Under the pieces are notes generated by a model. The model made no database searches. It had not been told where the DNA came from and worked only from the letters and a program-made list of their open reading frames with translations. From Sphingobium sp. CCH11-B1 (GTDB lineage: Bacteria; Pseudomonadota; Alphaproteobacteria; Sphingomonadales; Sphingomonadaceae): a stretch of DNA of 52,199 bases. Positions within the stretch are counted from its first letter, which is position 1, and each line of letters opens with the position of its first letter. This document shows positions 14,870 through 22,931 of the stretch, piece after piece. Both the position numbers and the translations under genes were made by a program. The stretch spans positions 1 to 52,199 of the forward strand of contig NZ_LSJY01000044.1 of the NCBI RefSeq assembly GCF_001556865.1, written 5' to 3'.

Positions 14870-16797
14870 CGCACCGCACTCGTGCAGACCATGTCCGCGC
14901 CGCCGAGGCGGACGGTCTGCATCATCACCACCGCTTCGGGAAAATCATCAATGCAGCCGCAACCCTGCACCAGCTCCTCGCCCTCGCCGGCGGGGCAGAC
15001 ATTACTGTCCTGGCAGGCGTGATAGAAAGTGTCCCAGCCGGTCGGGTTCGTCTGTTTCGAACCGGTCACGCCGTCCGGGGCCGCGGCGCTATTGGCTTGC
15101 GCCTTGCGGGTCTTGCAGATGGGCTCGCAGGCATTGACGCTGCCGGCCACCGGAAGGGCGAAATTGCGAGTGGTAAGGCTATAGCCGCCATCGGCATCCC
15201 TCACCCGATCGGCCAGCAGCGTCTCTGTCGAATGGTCGATGATATAGGCGCCGCGCGATAGATCGGGCTGTGCGGCGGTGCCCTGGTCGATCGTGCAGGC
15301 ATAATTGCGCCGGCGATCAAAGAAATCGCGGCTGATCGAGGTCGTGCAGGCGCCAGTGCCGATCAACCGGGTCTGGGGCAGGGGGGTAAGTCCCGTCTTG
15401 GTGCCGTTGCGGTAGGTGACGACGCCATCGACCTCTTCATCGCCGAGGCGGCAGGCATCATTTGCGGCATAGCCCGAACAGGTGTCGACAAGCTGCTCGC
15501 TCGTCTTGCAGCCGGCGTCGACTTTCGCCTCGATCGAAGCGTAGGCTTCGCCGCCATCAGCCACCGCAACGCGAAGCCAGATATCGTGATCACCCAGGGG
15601 CATCTTCGATGTGAGATCGAGATTGGGATAGACATAGAAGGCGCCCTTCTTCTCGCATTTGCCCGGCGGCAGTCCGGTTCCGGTCCAGCCTTCCGGACCC
15701 GAGCCGACCAATTCGCCATCGACTCGTATCTGCGCCCAGTCGTCGCCGCCAAAGCGGGTCAATAGAACTTGCTGCAGCCTTTCAGTGTCCTTGACCCTCA
15801 GCGTCATATGAAAATCGATGAGGGTGCAGGATCCGCCAGAGAGGCTGTTGTCGGTGGGGGAGCCCATGACGAAGGTCCGGCTGTTCGGAGTTGCCGCATA
15901 GGTCGCGTAGCCGCCGGACACGCGATCGATGATCTTCTCGGCGGTCATCTCTTCCTGTGCAATCTGCCGGGTGATGGTGCAGCTTCGGCGCAGCTGCGAC
16001 GTGCCAGTGCCGGTCGAAGACGCGGAAAGAGCCTGGAACACGCTGCTTGTCTGCGCTGCGGCATAGGCGTCGCCGGCGATGGCGCCGGGATTGGCCTTGT
16101 ACGCCGTCGCGCCGATCTGCGGCTCCGCAGCGCAGGATGTGGTCTGCGCACCCGTATAGCGGATCACCGGGCCATCGACGGAGGCCTGCGCGATGCCGAT
16201 CCGTGGATCGGCCGTGGTGAGCGCGCCGACCACGCCGCCACCCAGGTCTTTCAGCACCGAGGCCATATTGCCCCAGACCAGGTTGTTGCCGCAGCTGTTG
16301 TTGACGCAGTAACAGCCGGCAAGATCGGTCAGCTCGATCTCGCTGAGCTTGAGCGATCCCGCCCCCGCAACATCCCAGCGGAAGAAGCGGCAGGCGTTCC
16401 AGGTACCCGGCGTACAGGAGATGATCCCGTTGGCGCAGATACCCGAGACGGGAACAGGTACCGTCATCGCCTCATCGAAGCTGCCGTCTAGATCGCGGTC
16501 CCGCGAAATGCTCAGCGTCCCGATATCGCCGGTGGCATTGGGCTGCGCGAGCAGTTCGAGTAACGTGGCGCTTTTCTGGCAGGCAAGTTTAGGCGTGAAC
16601 GCCTGCGAGGAATTCACCGTGGTGATCGCCTTTCCGCCAAGGCCCGGCTGCACATAATTGCCGAGCAGCGCATCGCTGTCCGCGCTCTTTGCCCTGGCGG
16701 CTTGCGCCGCGGCACGGGCGCGTTCCTCCGCGGTCTGGGCATGAAGCGGCAATGGCAAGCTGAACCCCGCCATAAGGAGCAGCAATCTTTTCCTCAT
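14866..16797 (-). CDS. traN: TraN-like secreted cysteine-rich protein, N-terminal half (first gene of split pair)
   Basis: The product has 643 residues with a signal peptide (MRKRLLLLMAGFSLPLPLHAQ), then a cysteine-rich secreted chain. Visible blocks include GCYCVNNSCGNNLVWGN near 205 and SCTITRQIAQEEM. A lectin/PA14-like segment (DDWAQIRVDGELVG...GLPPGKCEKKGAFYVYPNLDLTSKMPLGDHDIWLRV) near 345-410 is a plausible recipient-surface binding module. The CYCVNNSCG motif and operon place between TraU and TrbC fit TraN. It lacks the C-terminal TraN blocks, which the next gene supplies. Both ends overlap their neighbours by 4 nt. Confidence 0.78.
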   Translation of the reverse strand: MRKRLLLLMAGFSLPLPLHAQTAEERARAAAQAARAKSADSDALLGNYVQPGLGGKAITTVNSSQAFTPKLACQKSATLLELLAQPNATGDIGTLSISRDRDLDGSFDEAMTVPVPVSGICANGIISCTPGTWNACRFFRWDVAGAGSLKLSEIELTDLAGCYCVNNSCGNNLVWGNMASVLKDLGGGVVGALTTADPRIGIAQASVDGPVIRYTGAQTTSCAAEPQIGATAYKANPGAIAGDAYAAAQTSSVFQALSASSTGTGTSQLRRSCTITRQIAQEEMTAEKIIDRVSGGYATYAATPNSRTFVMGSPTDNSLSGGSCTLIDFHMTLRVKDTERLQQVLLTRFGGDDWAQIRVDGELVGSGPEGWTGTGLPPGKCEKKGAFYVYPNLDLTSKMPLGDHDIWLRVAVADGGEAYASIEAKVDAGCKTSEQLVDTCSGYAANDACRLGDEEVDGVVTYRNGTKTGLTPLPQTRLIGTGACTTSISRDFFDRRRNYACTIDQGTAAQPDLSRGAYIIDHSTETLLADRVRDADGGYSLTTRNFALPVAGSVNACEPICKTRKAQANSAAAPDGVTGSKQTNPTGWDTFYHACQDSNVCPAGEGEELVQGCGCIDDFPEAVVMMQTVRLGGADMVCTSAVR

Positions 16798-17120
16798 GGC
16801 CGGATATCGCTCGGTATGATCCGGCGGGATCCGCGCCGCAGCCGGAACAACAGGATGGCTGGAACCGGGCGGGGCAGTTCCGCCCGAAACACTGCCTGTC
16901 CTTCAAAAACGGTCAGCGTGGCCACGACGACATGCGGCGGGGAGGGGGGTGCCGCATCATCGTTGGTTGTGGTGGCCACGCCGACCGCCCGACCGGCGCC
17001 GCGGGGGCTATGCGGCGCCGGTCTAGCCGCGCAAGAGACGTCTGACTCCTTGAGGTGACGGACAGGCGATCGGCTGATCCCAGACGATCTGGCGCGGGTT
17101 TGGCGAGACGGGTTGCTCAT
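16794..17120 (-). CDS. Small unknown protein between traU and the TraN pair (108 aa)
   Basis: The ORF is bounded by ATGA overlaps on both sides: its ATG overlaps the traU stop (17117-17120) and its TGA overlaps the next start (16794-16797). This makes it very likely translated. It encodes 108 residues: an Arg/Ser-rich N-terminal half, a Pro-rich stretch, and a beta-like stretch (PHVVVATLTVFEGQAVFRAEL) before a basic end. It has no signal peptide and no clear membrane helix. I do not recognise it. Confidence 0.6.
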   Translation of the reverse strand: MSNPSRQTRARSSGISRSPVRHLKESDVSCAARPAPHSPRGAGRAVGVATTTNDDAAPPSPPHVVVATLTVFEGQAVFRAELPRPVPAILLFRLRRGSRRIIPSDIRP

Positions 17121-18130
17121 GGCGTGGAGACCCCGGCGCAGCAGATCGTCTTCTCGAACAGCATGAACTGGGCATTGTCCTTGCCCGGCGCGTGCTTTGC
17201 GCTGGTCCAGAGCGCGCCTGGTCGCCCGACATTGACGCATTGGCCGCCCTTGACCGGCTCCATGAGGTGGAACTTGTAGCGGCTCTTGGTCCAGACCGGC
17301 TGGGGAATGAAGGAGCAGCCATCGGCAGAACTGACGGTGAGAGCGCCGAGACGTCCCATCATGAAGACTCCGCGCGCGGCGAGCCCCGCCCAGGCCTCGA
17401 CACTGTCCCCGAAATGGATATCGCCCGCCACCGGATAGGTGGCGCCCCAGGAGCCCATGCACCAGAAGAGCGGATCGACGACCTTGCCGGCGGCGGCTGC
17501 GGCGCTGTCGGCCATGCAGGCAAGGCCCGCTGCCGGATTGCCGAACAGGATCGCCTCGGGCTGGATGATCGCACCCAGGGTCGCCGATTGCCAGGTCGGC
17601 AGCACTTCGGTGATCAGCGCCACATCGAAGCCGTCATCCTCGATGCAGGGCAAGTCCGTGAACATGTCGAGCATCTTCCAGACCGGCGCGATATAGTAGT
17701 GCATTTGCGCGAACATCTTGGCGGTATTGGTGCCGTCGGAAATGCTGCTCTGGCTCCCCTGGAGCCTGCCGCCGGTCGGCATGATGTCGGCGCCGAGCGC
17801 CATCATGCAGCCCGGTTCGGTCACGACATCGACCATCCGATTGGGCGACCAGAAGCTGACCTTGACGCCAAACCAGAAGGTCACGCCCTTGCGGCAGGCG
17901 CATAGCGGCTTGGAGGCGGACTGGGCATCGAGCGCCTTGCCCAGCGGATCGCTCGGACCGACCTTCACCCCGCCGATCGTGATCGGGAAAATGCAGTTCC
18001 AGCGCACCTTGGTGATCGGATTGAATACCGTGCCGGCCTCGCATTTGGAGGCATGGGCGGGAGCCGCGACCGCCAAGGCGGCAAAGGCGCAGCCCAGCGC
18101 CAGCAGTCTGCGGAGCGATACCTGTTTCAT
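17117..18130 (-). CDS. traU: TraU, conjugal transfer pilus assembly protein
   Basis: This secreted periplasmic protein of 337 residues is needed for DNA transfer in F-type systems. It has a signal peptide (MKQVSLRRLLALGCAFAALAVAAPAHA) and many conserved cysteines. Family motifs seen are WNCIFPITIGGVKVG near 45, CACRKGVTFWFGVKVSFWSPNRMVDVVTEPGCM near 78-110, and MHYYIAPVWKMLDMFTDLPC near 143. The length fits TraU. It overlaps traW upstream by 4 nt. Confidence 0.95.
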   Translation of the reverse strand: MKQVSLRRLLALGCAFAALAVAAPAHASKCEAGTVFNPITKVRWNCIFPITIGGVKVGPSDPLGKALDAQSASKPLCACRKGVTFWFGVKVSFWSPNRMVDVVTEPGCMMALGADIMPTGGRLQGSQSSISDGTNTAKMFAQMHYYIAPVWKMLDMFTDLPCIEDDGFDVALITEVLPTWQSATLGAIIQPEAILFGNPAAGLACMADSAAAAAGKVVDPLFWCMGSWGATYPVAGDIHFGDSVEAWAGLAARGVFMMGRLGALTVSSADGCSFIPQPVWTKSRYKFHLMEPVKGGQCVNVGRPGALWTSAKHAPGKDNAQFMLFEKTICCAGVSTP

Positions 18131-18786
18131 CGCGCGGTTCTCCGCTTGGATTCGCTCCGATCGACTTCGGTCAGCACCAACTTCTGCCCGGCCTGCGCGA
18201 CGATCACCGGTGCGACCGTCAGTTCCAGCCGCACCTTGACGCGCTCTTCGAGTAGGAACAGCGCCCGGCCATGACGTTCGCCGAGCGTAATCGCATCGCC
18301 ATCGCCGGGAGTCCCAGCCGCCAGCAGAATGAAATCCGCCGGCCTGGCGGTCCGCAACGCCCAGGCGAGATCACGGGGGTGGACCACGATGAGCCGCTGC
18401 GGGAGCGACACATAGGCAAGGGGATTGAAGCTATAGCCCTTGGCGTAGAGCAGCTTGCCGTCGGCAAGCCGGATATCCTGATCGAGGGTATAGAAGGGCA
18501 CCACCGTGCGGTTCTGGTCGACATGGGCGATCCCGAGCGTCGCTGCTTTCATGGCCGACCAGTTCTGGCGCGGCCCGAAGGCACTCTTCATGTCGGGAAC
18601 ATGAGCGGCCCGACCCTCGATCTCGCTCAGGGCGTCCGGCTCGGCGATGGGCCAGACGCGTCCGATCTTGCTGGTCGCCGCCATGCCCGCCGAGGGCATC
18701 AGCGAGCTCACCGTCGTCGCGATCGCAGCCAGCATGGACAGGGAGAGGCAGCGACCGAAATGCCGATGCTGCGATCTAGCGACCAT
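18127..18786 (-). CDS. traW: TraW, conjugal transfer periplasmic protein
   Basis: The product is a 219-residue periplasmic pilus-assembly protein. An N-terminal signal peptide (after MVARSQHRHFGRC) is followed by the family pattern IGRVWPIAEPDAL near 41 and RQNWSAMKAATLGIAHVDQNRTVVPFYTLDQDIRLADGKLLYAKGYSFNPL in the middle, matching TraW (G.tfPIaE.d.l and DP.itl..Di....G.l...G...NPl). It overlaps the preceding small gene by 11 nt and traU by 4 nt. Confidence 0.92.
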   Translation of the reverse strand: MVARSQHRHFGRCLSLSMLAAIATTVSSLMPSAGMAATSKIGRVWPIAEPDALSEIEGRAAHVPDMKSAFGPRQNWSAMKAATLGIAHVDQNRTVVPFYTLDQDIRLADGKLLYAKGYSFNPLAYVSLPQRLIVVHPRDLAWALRTARPADFILLAAGTPGDGDAITLGERHGRALFLLEERVKVRLELTVAPVIVAQAGQKLVLTEVDRSESKRRTAR

Positions 18787-19012
18787 GGCGCCGTCTCCAA
18801 TAAAGCTGAGAACTTTCGCGATCCTCGCCGACCGCGGCGCCGATCAGGGCTGCCATGGCGACGATTTCCGTGATCCCGACGAGTATACGGAACAGGTTCG
18901 GCACGGCGGGCAGCTGCCACGCGATGAAGGACTGCACCAGCAACAGACCCTGGCTGCCGACCATGAGGCGAATCGGTCCCGGCGCGGGTGTGGATGAGAA
19001 GATGCCGTTCAT
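18776..19012 (-). CDS. Small two-helix membrane protein of the tra operon (78 aa)
   Basis: This 78-residue protein has two hydrophobic segments (MVGSQGLLLVQSFIAWQL and LFRILVGITEIVAMAALIGAAVG). ATG 19012 overlaps the previous stop by 4 nt, and its end overlaps traW by 11 nt, which supports translation. It belongs to a run of three small membrane proteins between traC and traW, where F carries trbI. No family recognised. Confidence 0.6.
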   Translation of the reverse strand: MNGIFSSTPAPGPIRLMVGSQGLLLVQSFIAWQLPAVPNLFRILVGITEIVAMAALIGAAVGEDRESSQLYWRRRHGR

Positions 19013-19419
19013 ACCGGTTCGACCTCCGCCGGTTCGGAACGAACCGGGCGCAGACGACAGAACAGCTTGCACCCGGCTTCTGCGACGACAGGCCCAAGGC
19101 AGACGATGCCAAGCCACAAAGCGTAGATGACGACAGGACGGCCGAGCAGAAACATGAACGGAATGAGCGGCACGACCGCGCAGCAGGTCTGCATAACGGA
19201 ACCCAGAACGGGGACGCGCCGAGAGTCCTTCAGAAAACCGGCTATCAGCTTGTCAGCCGTCTCAAGGCTGCGCGCGCACTCGCCATGGGTCTCGTGAAGC
19301 GCAAGGATCGCGCGACCCAGAAAATCATTCTGATTCTCTCCAGGATAGCGCTGGCAACGGCAGATCGCGCCGATGTCATCGATCATTTTTGGGGTGAAGG
19401 GTTCGATCCTGTCGATCAT
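19009..19419 (-). CDS. Small membrane protein of the tra operon (136 aa)
   Basis: The protein has 136 residues: a soluble helical N-terminal half with a Cys pair (ICRCQRYPGENQNDFLGRAIL) followed by two hydrophobic segments near 72-90 and 93-112, then a basic/acidic tail. The start overlaps the upstream stop with ATGA, and its own stop overlaps the next start the same way. It is the second of three unknown membrane proteins between traC and traW. One of the three may replace TrbI, but I see no diagnostic motif. Confidence 0.6.
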   Translation of the reverse strand: MIDRIEPFTPKMIDDIGAICRCQRYPGENQNDFLGRAILALHETHGECARSLETADKLIAGFLKDSRRVPVLGSVMQTCCAVVPLIPFMFLLGRPVVIYALWLGIVCLGPVVAEAGCKLFCRLRPVRSEPAEVEPV

Positions 19420-19745
19420 TTGCGCCTCCACCGCGACAAGCGCGTGAGAAGCATCCCGCATGCGCCCGACAGGCCGATGAGCAGCATCCCGCTCGCAAAG
19501 CAGGCAGCGGCGACGATAAGCCCTGTGCGAATGGTCTGAAGTGGCGGCTGGTCGAGCGCGAGGCCGGCCGCGATGACGAGGCTGCCCATCATGCAGGTTT
19601 CAATGCCCACCAGGCGCAGCCGCCACTGGAAGGCGGCCGCTTCGGCGCGTTTGGCAACGCGCGCTTCGATCAACGCCTCGATCGCCGGATCATTTTCCCA
19701 GTCGAGCGCCAGCTGGTCGGGATGGGGGAGTGCCTTGTGCGTCAT
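19416..19745 (-). CDS. Small membrane protein of the tra operon (109 aa)
   Basis: The product is 109 residues with an acidic N-terminus (MTHKALPHPDQLALDWENDP), a basic helical stretch (ARVAKRAEAAAFQWRLRL), and two hydrophobic segments at about 47-62 and 74-96. It begins with an ATGA overlap on the traC stop (19742-19745) and ends with the same kind of overlap. The coupling suggests stoichiometric translation after TraC. No family recognised. Confidence 0.6.
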   Translation of the reverse strand: MTHKALPHPDQLALDWENDPAIEALIEARVAKRAEAAAFQWRLRLVGIETCMMGSLVIAAGLALDQPPLQTIRTGLIVAAACFASGMLLIGLSGACGMLLTRLSRWRRK

Positions 19746-22264
19746 GCCGGCCTCCAATCCCGAACGCTCGCAGAGCCCAGCACCTCGACCGGATCGACAC
19801 CGGCCAATTCGCACACCGCCTCCAGGGGGTTGCGGCCGGCCCGCACCAATGCTTCGAAAGCGGCGACCTCATTGGGCGCAGACGTGTTGATCCAGTAGCT
19901 GAAGGGATCGACCACGAGGCGGGCGATACCCAGGCCCAGCGGACTGTCGATGAACACCTCGCTGTAATTGGGCTTGGCGTTGCGGACCGATTTCAGCAGA
20001 TCGAGAACGAACCCCGAATAGTCGAGGATCTTGTTGTCGACCGCCTTGTCGTAGGTCGAGCCCTGCAGCAGGAATTTGGTCGCGGCATTTTCGAGGATCA
20101 CCTGGCCCGTGCCGCCGAAGAGCATGAGATCGTTCATGCTCTGCAGCACGATGCCGAAACTGCCCTGATATTTGCGCGCGCGGCGATAGCCCTGGCCGAA
20201 CGCTTCGGCGAGGCGTGAGAGATCCTGTCCGTCGCTGCGGGTCATGAATTGCGCAGCTTCGTCGCACAACACGAAGCGGGGCTTGTCGCGCGCCGAGAGA
20301 TAGAGTTCCTGGGTAACGGCGTTTACCACCACCATCACGATCACATTGAAGAGGTCCGGGAGCGCCTTCAAGCGCTCGAGTTCCAGCACCACGAACTCGT
20401 CGCGGGAGATGTCGAAAGTTGAGGGGCCGTTGAAGAAATGGCCATAGGCGCCCTGCGACCCGAAATCGCGCAGGTTGAACGCCAGTTCGCGCGCGACCGG
20501 CACGAGATGGTCGACCCGATCGAGGTCGGAGGCTGCATTGTCGGGATAGCGGCCGAGCCAGTCGCGCACCGCATCGATGCCGTCCACGCCCCGACCGCTG
20601 TCGACGGTCCATTGCACGGCGGACTTGAGGAGATTCCATTCCGACGTGGTGACGGGCTTGCGGGTCGAGGCATTGGCCATTTCCGCGACGATCGCGACCG
20701 CCATGGCGATCGCCGACTGCTTGTCCTCGCCGTCGAGCGCGAGTCCCATGTCAAAGGGGTTGAGGACCAGACGCTCCTCGCCGATATCGATATAGCGCCC
20801 GGAACAGAGCGTGCAGAGCTTGCGATAGGAGCCGCCGATATCGATGATCCGGATGAGCGCGCCTTGCGCATAATATTGTTGGCACAGATTATTGAGCAGG
20901 AAGCTCTTGCCCGCGCCGCTCTCAGCCGAAACGATAAAATTGTAATTGTTGATCCGCGGATCGAAGAGATCGAGCGTGATGAGCTGCCCCTTTCGTCCGA
21001 CATAGAGCAGGGCAGGGCGGCCGCCGCCGCGAAAATCGGTCTGCACGGGCGCCATCAAGGTTGCGGCCTTGACCGGCATGCGGAAATCCCGCTCCAGCAG
21101 CTTCAAGGTCCGCTTTTCCGGGTAGAGGCCGAAGGGCAGGCTGGCGGCCAGCAAGACCGGGAGCAGATAACTCTCCTCCTGCACCATGAAGGGCAGGGGT
21201 TCGGATTCCCACAGCCGCTTGGCGCGGGCCGCCATTTCCCGCGCCTGCGCGCTGTCGCGGCCGAACACCCACATCGTCGGGATCACCGAAACGAACCGGC
21301 TGTTCGACGCTTCATCGAGAATCCAGCCGATCTCCTCGATCTGCTTGCCGACCTCGACCGCGAAGCTGCCGGCGGCCTTTTGCGCCGAAAGGATCTGCGC
21401 GCGCTTGTGGATCTCGAACTGCGACTGATCGAAGAGCACCGAGAGACAGTAGAGGAACGGCCCGCCGATCTGATCGCTGTCTTCGGCGCTTCCGCGCATC
21501 CCGCCCAAGAGGCGATTGGCCCGCTCGGCGGTGATCCGGCGTGCAGGCGCCTTTGGCGTCAGGCACCGCGCGACCTGATTGCCGAGGAACACCTCCGGGC
21601 CCTCGAAGCAGAGGTCTGGGCCGGCCTCGATAATCTGCCGGGCAATCGAAGGCGCGGGCATGCCACCGATGCTTTCGCTGAGGAAGACCCCTGGGGCCGG
21701 CGCGAACACACCGTTGAAGATCCGCCGATAGAAGCTCACCAGTTCGTCCGGCGGCAGGCGCCGGATACCCATCTTCGCCAGTTGCTCCTCGACTTGCCGG
21801 CGCAGGTCAGCGCCGAGACTGCCCCGCGTCTTGATAGAGAGAAATAGCCGGAAATCACGCACCGGGATCGAATGCAGCGCATCGAGCCCCCTGGTTCCGC
21901 TGCGCAGATAATCGGCTGTGCGCCGGGCCGAGGCCTGGACCAGCGGGTCCGGCCGCACCTTGAGGTCGAGATAGGCGTCGAGCGCCGGATCGATCAGCGG
22001 ATCTGCGAAGGTGATGAGCTGAAGGACCGTGCCTTCGGGGAAATGGATATTGAGCAGCCCGAGCAACGCCTGTTGCACATGAGCGAACATATAGGCCGAC
22101 GGAACAAGCTCCCAGGCCTGGCCCCAGCCATCGTCGATGCACAGGAAGGCTTCCTCCTCCTCCACCCACGCGACCATCGGCAGGAAATCCGAATAGGCAT
22201 CGCGGGTCACGGCGGCACGCAGGCGCTGGTAGCTGAGATTTTTGTCGGCGGGCCCAGCGGTCAT
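19742..22264 (-). CDS. traC: TraC, type IV secretion ATPase (VirB4 family)
   Basis: This 840-residue cytoplasmic/inner-membrane ATPase powers pilus assembly. The N-terminal TraC-type domain (SDFLPMVAWVEEEEAFLCIDDGWGQAWEL) is followed by the P-loop AESGAGKSFLLNN near residue 445 and Walker B FVLCDEAAQFM near 665. A further RRARKYQGSFGIVLQSMNDL region near 695 is typical of VirB4 proteins. The length matches F-type TraC. It overlaps traV by 4 nt and the following small membrane gene by 4 nt. Confidence 0.95.
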   Translation of the reverse strand: MTAGPADKNLSYQRLRAAVTRDAYSDFLPMVAWVEEEEAFLCIDDGWGQAWELVPSAYMFAHVQQALLGLLNIHFPEGTVLQLITFADPLIDPALDAYLDLKVRPDPLVQASARRTADYLRSGTRGLDALHSIPVRDFRLFLSIKTRGSLGADLRRQVEEQLAKMGIRRLPPDELVSFYRRIFNGVFAPAPGVFLSESIGGMPAPSIARQIIEAGPDLCFEGPEVFLGNQVARCLTPKAPARRITAERANRLLGGMRGSAEDSDQIGGPFLYCLSVLFDQSQFEIHKRAQILSAQKAAGSFAVEVGKQIEEIGWILDEASNSRFVSVIPTMWVFGRDSAQAREMAARAKRLWESEPLPFMVQEESYLLPVLLAASLPFGLYPEKRTLKLLERDFRMPVKAATLMAPVQTDFRGGGRPALLYVGRKGQLITLDLFDPRINNYNFIVSAESGAGKSFLLNNLCQQYYAQGALIRIIDIGGSYRKLCTLCSGRYIDIGEERLVLNPFDMGLALDGEDKQSAIAMAVAIVAEMANASTRKPVTTSEWNLLKSAVQWTVDSGRGVDGIDAVRDWLGRYPDNAASDLDRVDHLVPVARELAFNLRDFGSQGAYGHFFNGPSTFDISRDEFVVLELERLKALPDLFNVIVMVVVNAVTQELYLSARDKPRFVLCDEAAQFMTRSDGQDLSRLAEAFGQGYRRARKYQGSFGIVLQSMNDLMLFGGTGQVILENAATKFLLQGSTYDKAVDNKILDYSGFVLDLLKSVRNAKPNYSEVFIDSPLGLGIARLVVDPFSYWINTSAPNEVAAFEALVRAGRNPLEAVCELAGVDPVEVLGSASVRDWRPA

Positions 22265-22908
22265 GGCCGGTTCTCCCGATCGACGGCCAGCGGGATGGCT
22301 TCCCCGCTCGGCGCAGCCACGGCGTCAGGCGCGGACTCGCGTGTCGTGCGCAGCACCGGCGGTGCCGGCGTCCTGCCACCCGGTTCGACGAGATAGTCGC
22401 CCACGACCCAGGCCGGCCGATCCATGATCGAATAGACATAGCGCGCCATGTAGAGGCGGTCTGGCCGCTGCTTGTCGGCATAGGGCAGGATCAATGTCCG
22501 GATCGTGCGCGAGGGGCGCAGCATCGGTGAGCCAGGTCCCTCGATCAGCGTGCCGACATTGTGCGGGCTCGATGCCGTCGCAGGAGCCGGTGGCGCTCCG
22601 GCTCCGCCATCACGCCTGCCCGTCGTCCGCGCTCGGCCCTTCGCATCCGGGCCAAGCAGCTTGCGATCGTTGGTGACGGCGGGATCGGATTTTGAGGCGC
22701 GGCCTGCGACGGCGTCGGCATAGGCCTGGTCCGGATGAATGCACTGGCCGTGGTCGCTGTTCTTGCAGGAGAATTTCTCGCTGTAGGGCGACATTACCGA
22801 TCCCACGGTGGCGCAGCCCGAAAGCCCGAACAGCGGCAGCGCGATCAGCGATATCGCGCGCGTCGTGCGCCAGCAGATAGTGATGCGGGAGTGAAGCTGG
22901 CGTGGCAT
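22261..22908 (-). CDS. traV: TraV, outer-membrane core lipoprotein
   Basis: The product is about 215 residues with a lipoprotein signal ending in the lipobox LSGC (ALPLFGLSGCATVG), then MSPYSEKFSCKN..GQC with the two extra cysteines seen in TraV, and a disordered middle. TraV is the VirB7-like lipoprotein that with TraK and TraB forms the T4SS core complex. ATG 22908 is used because AGGAG lies 5 bases before it; ATG 22932, which overlaps the traB stop, is the alternative. Confidence 0.9.
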   Translation of the reverse strand: MPRQLHSRITICWRTTRAISLIALPLFGLSGCATVGSVMSPYSEKFSCKNSDHGQCIHPDQAYADAVAGRASKSDPAVTNDRKLLGPDAKGRARTTGRRDGGAGAPPAPATASSPHNVGTLIEGPGSPMLRPSRTIRTLILPYADKQRPDRLYMARYVYSIMDRPAWVVGDYLVEPGGRTPAPPVLRTTRESAPDAVAAPSGEAIPLAVDRENRP

Positions 22909-22931
22909 GGTATCTCCTGTCGCTGGGCGCA

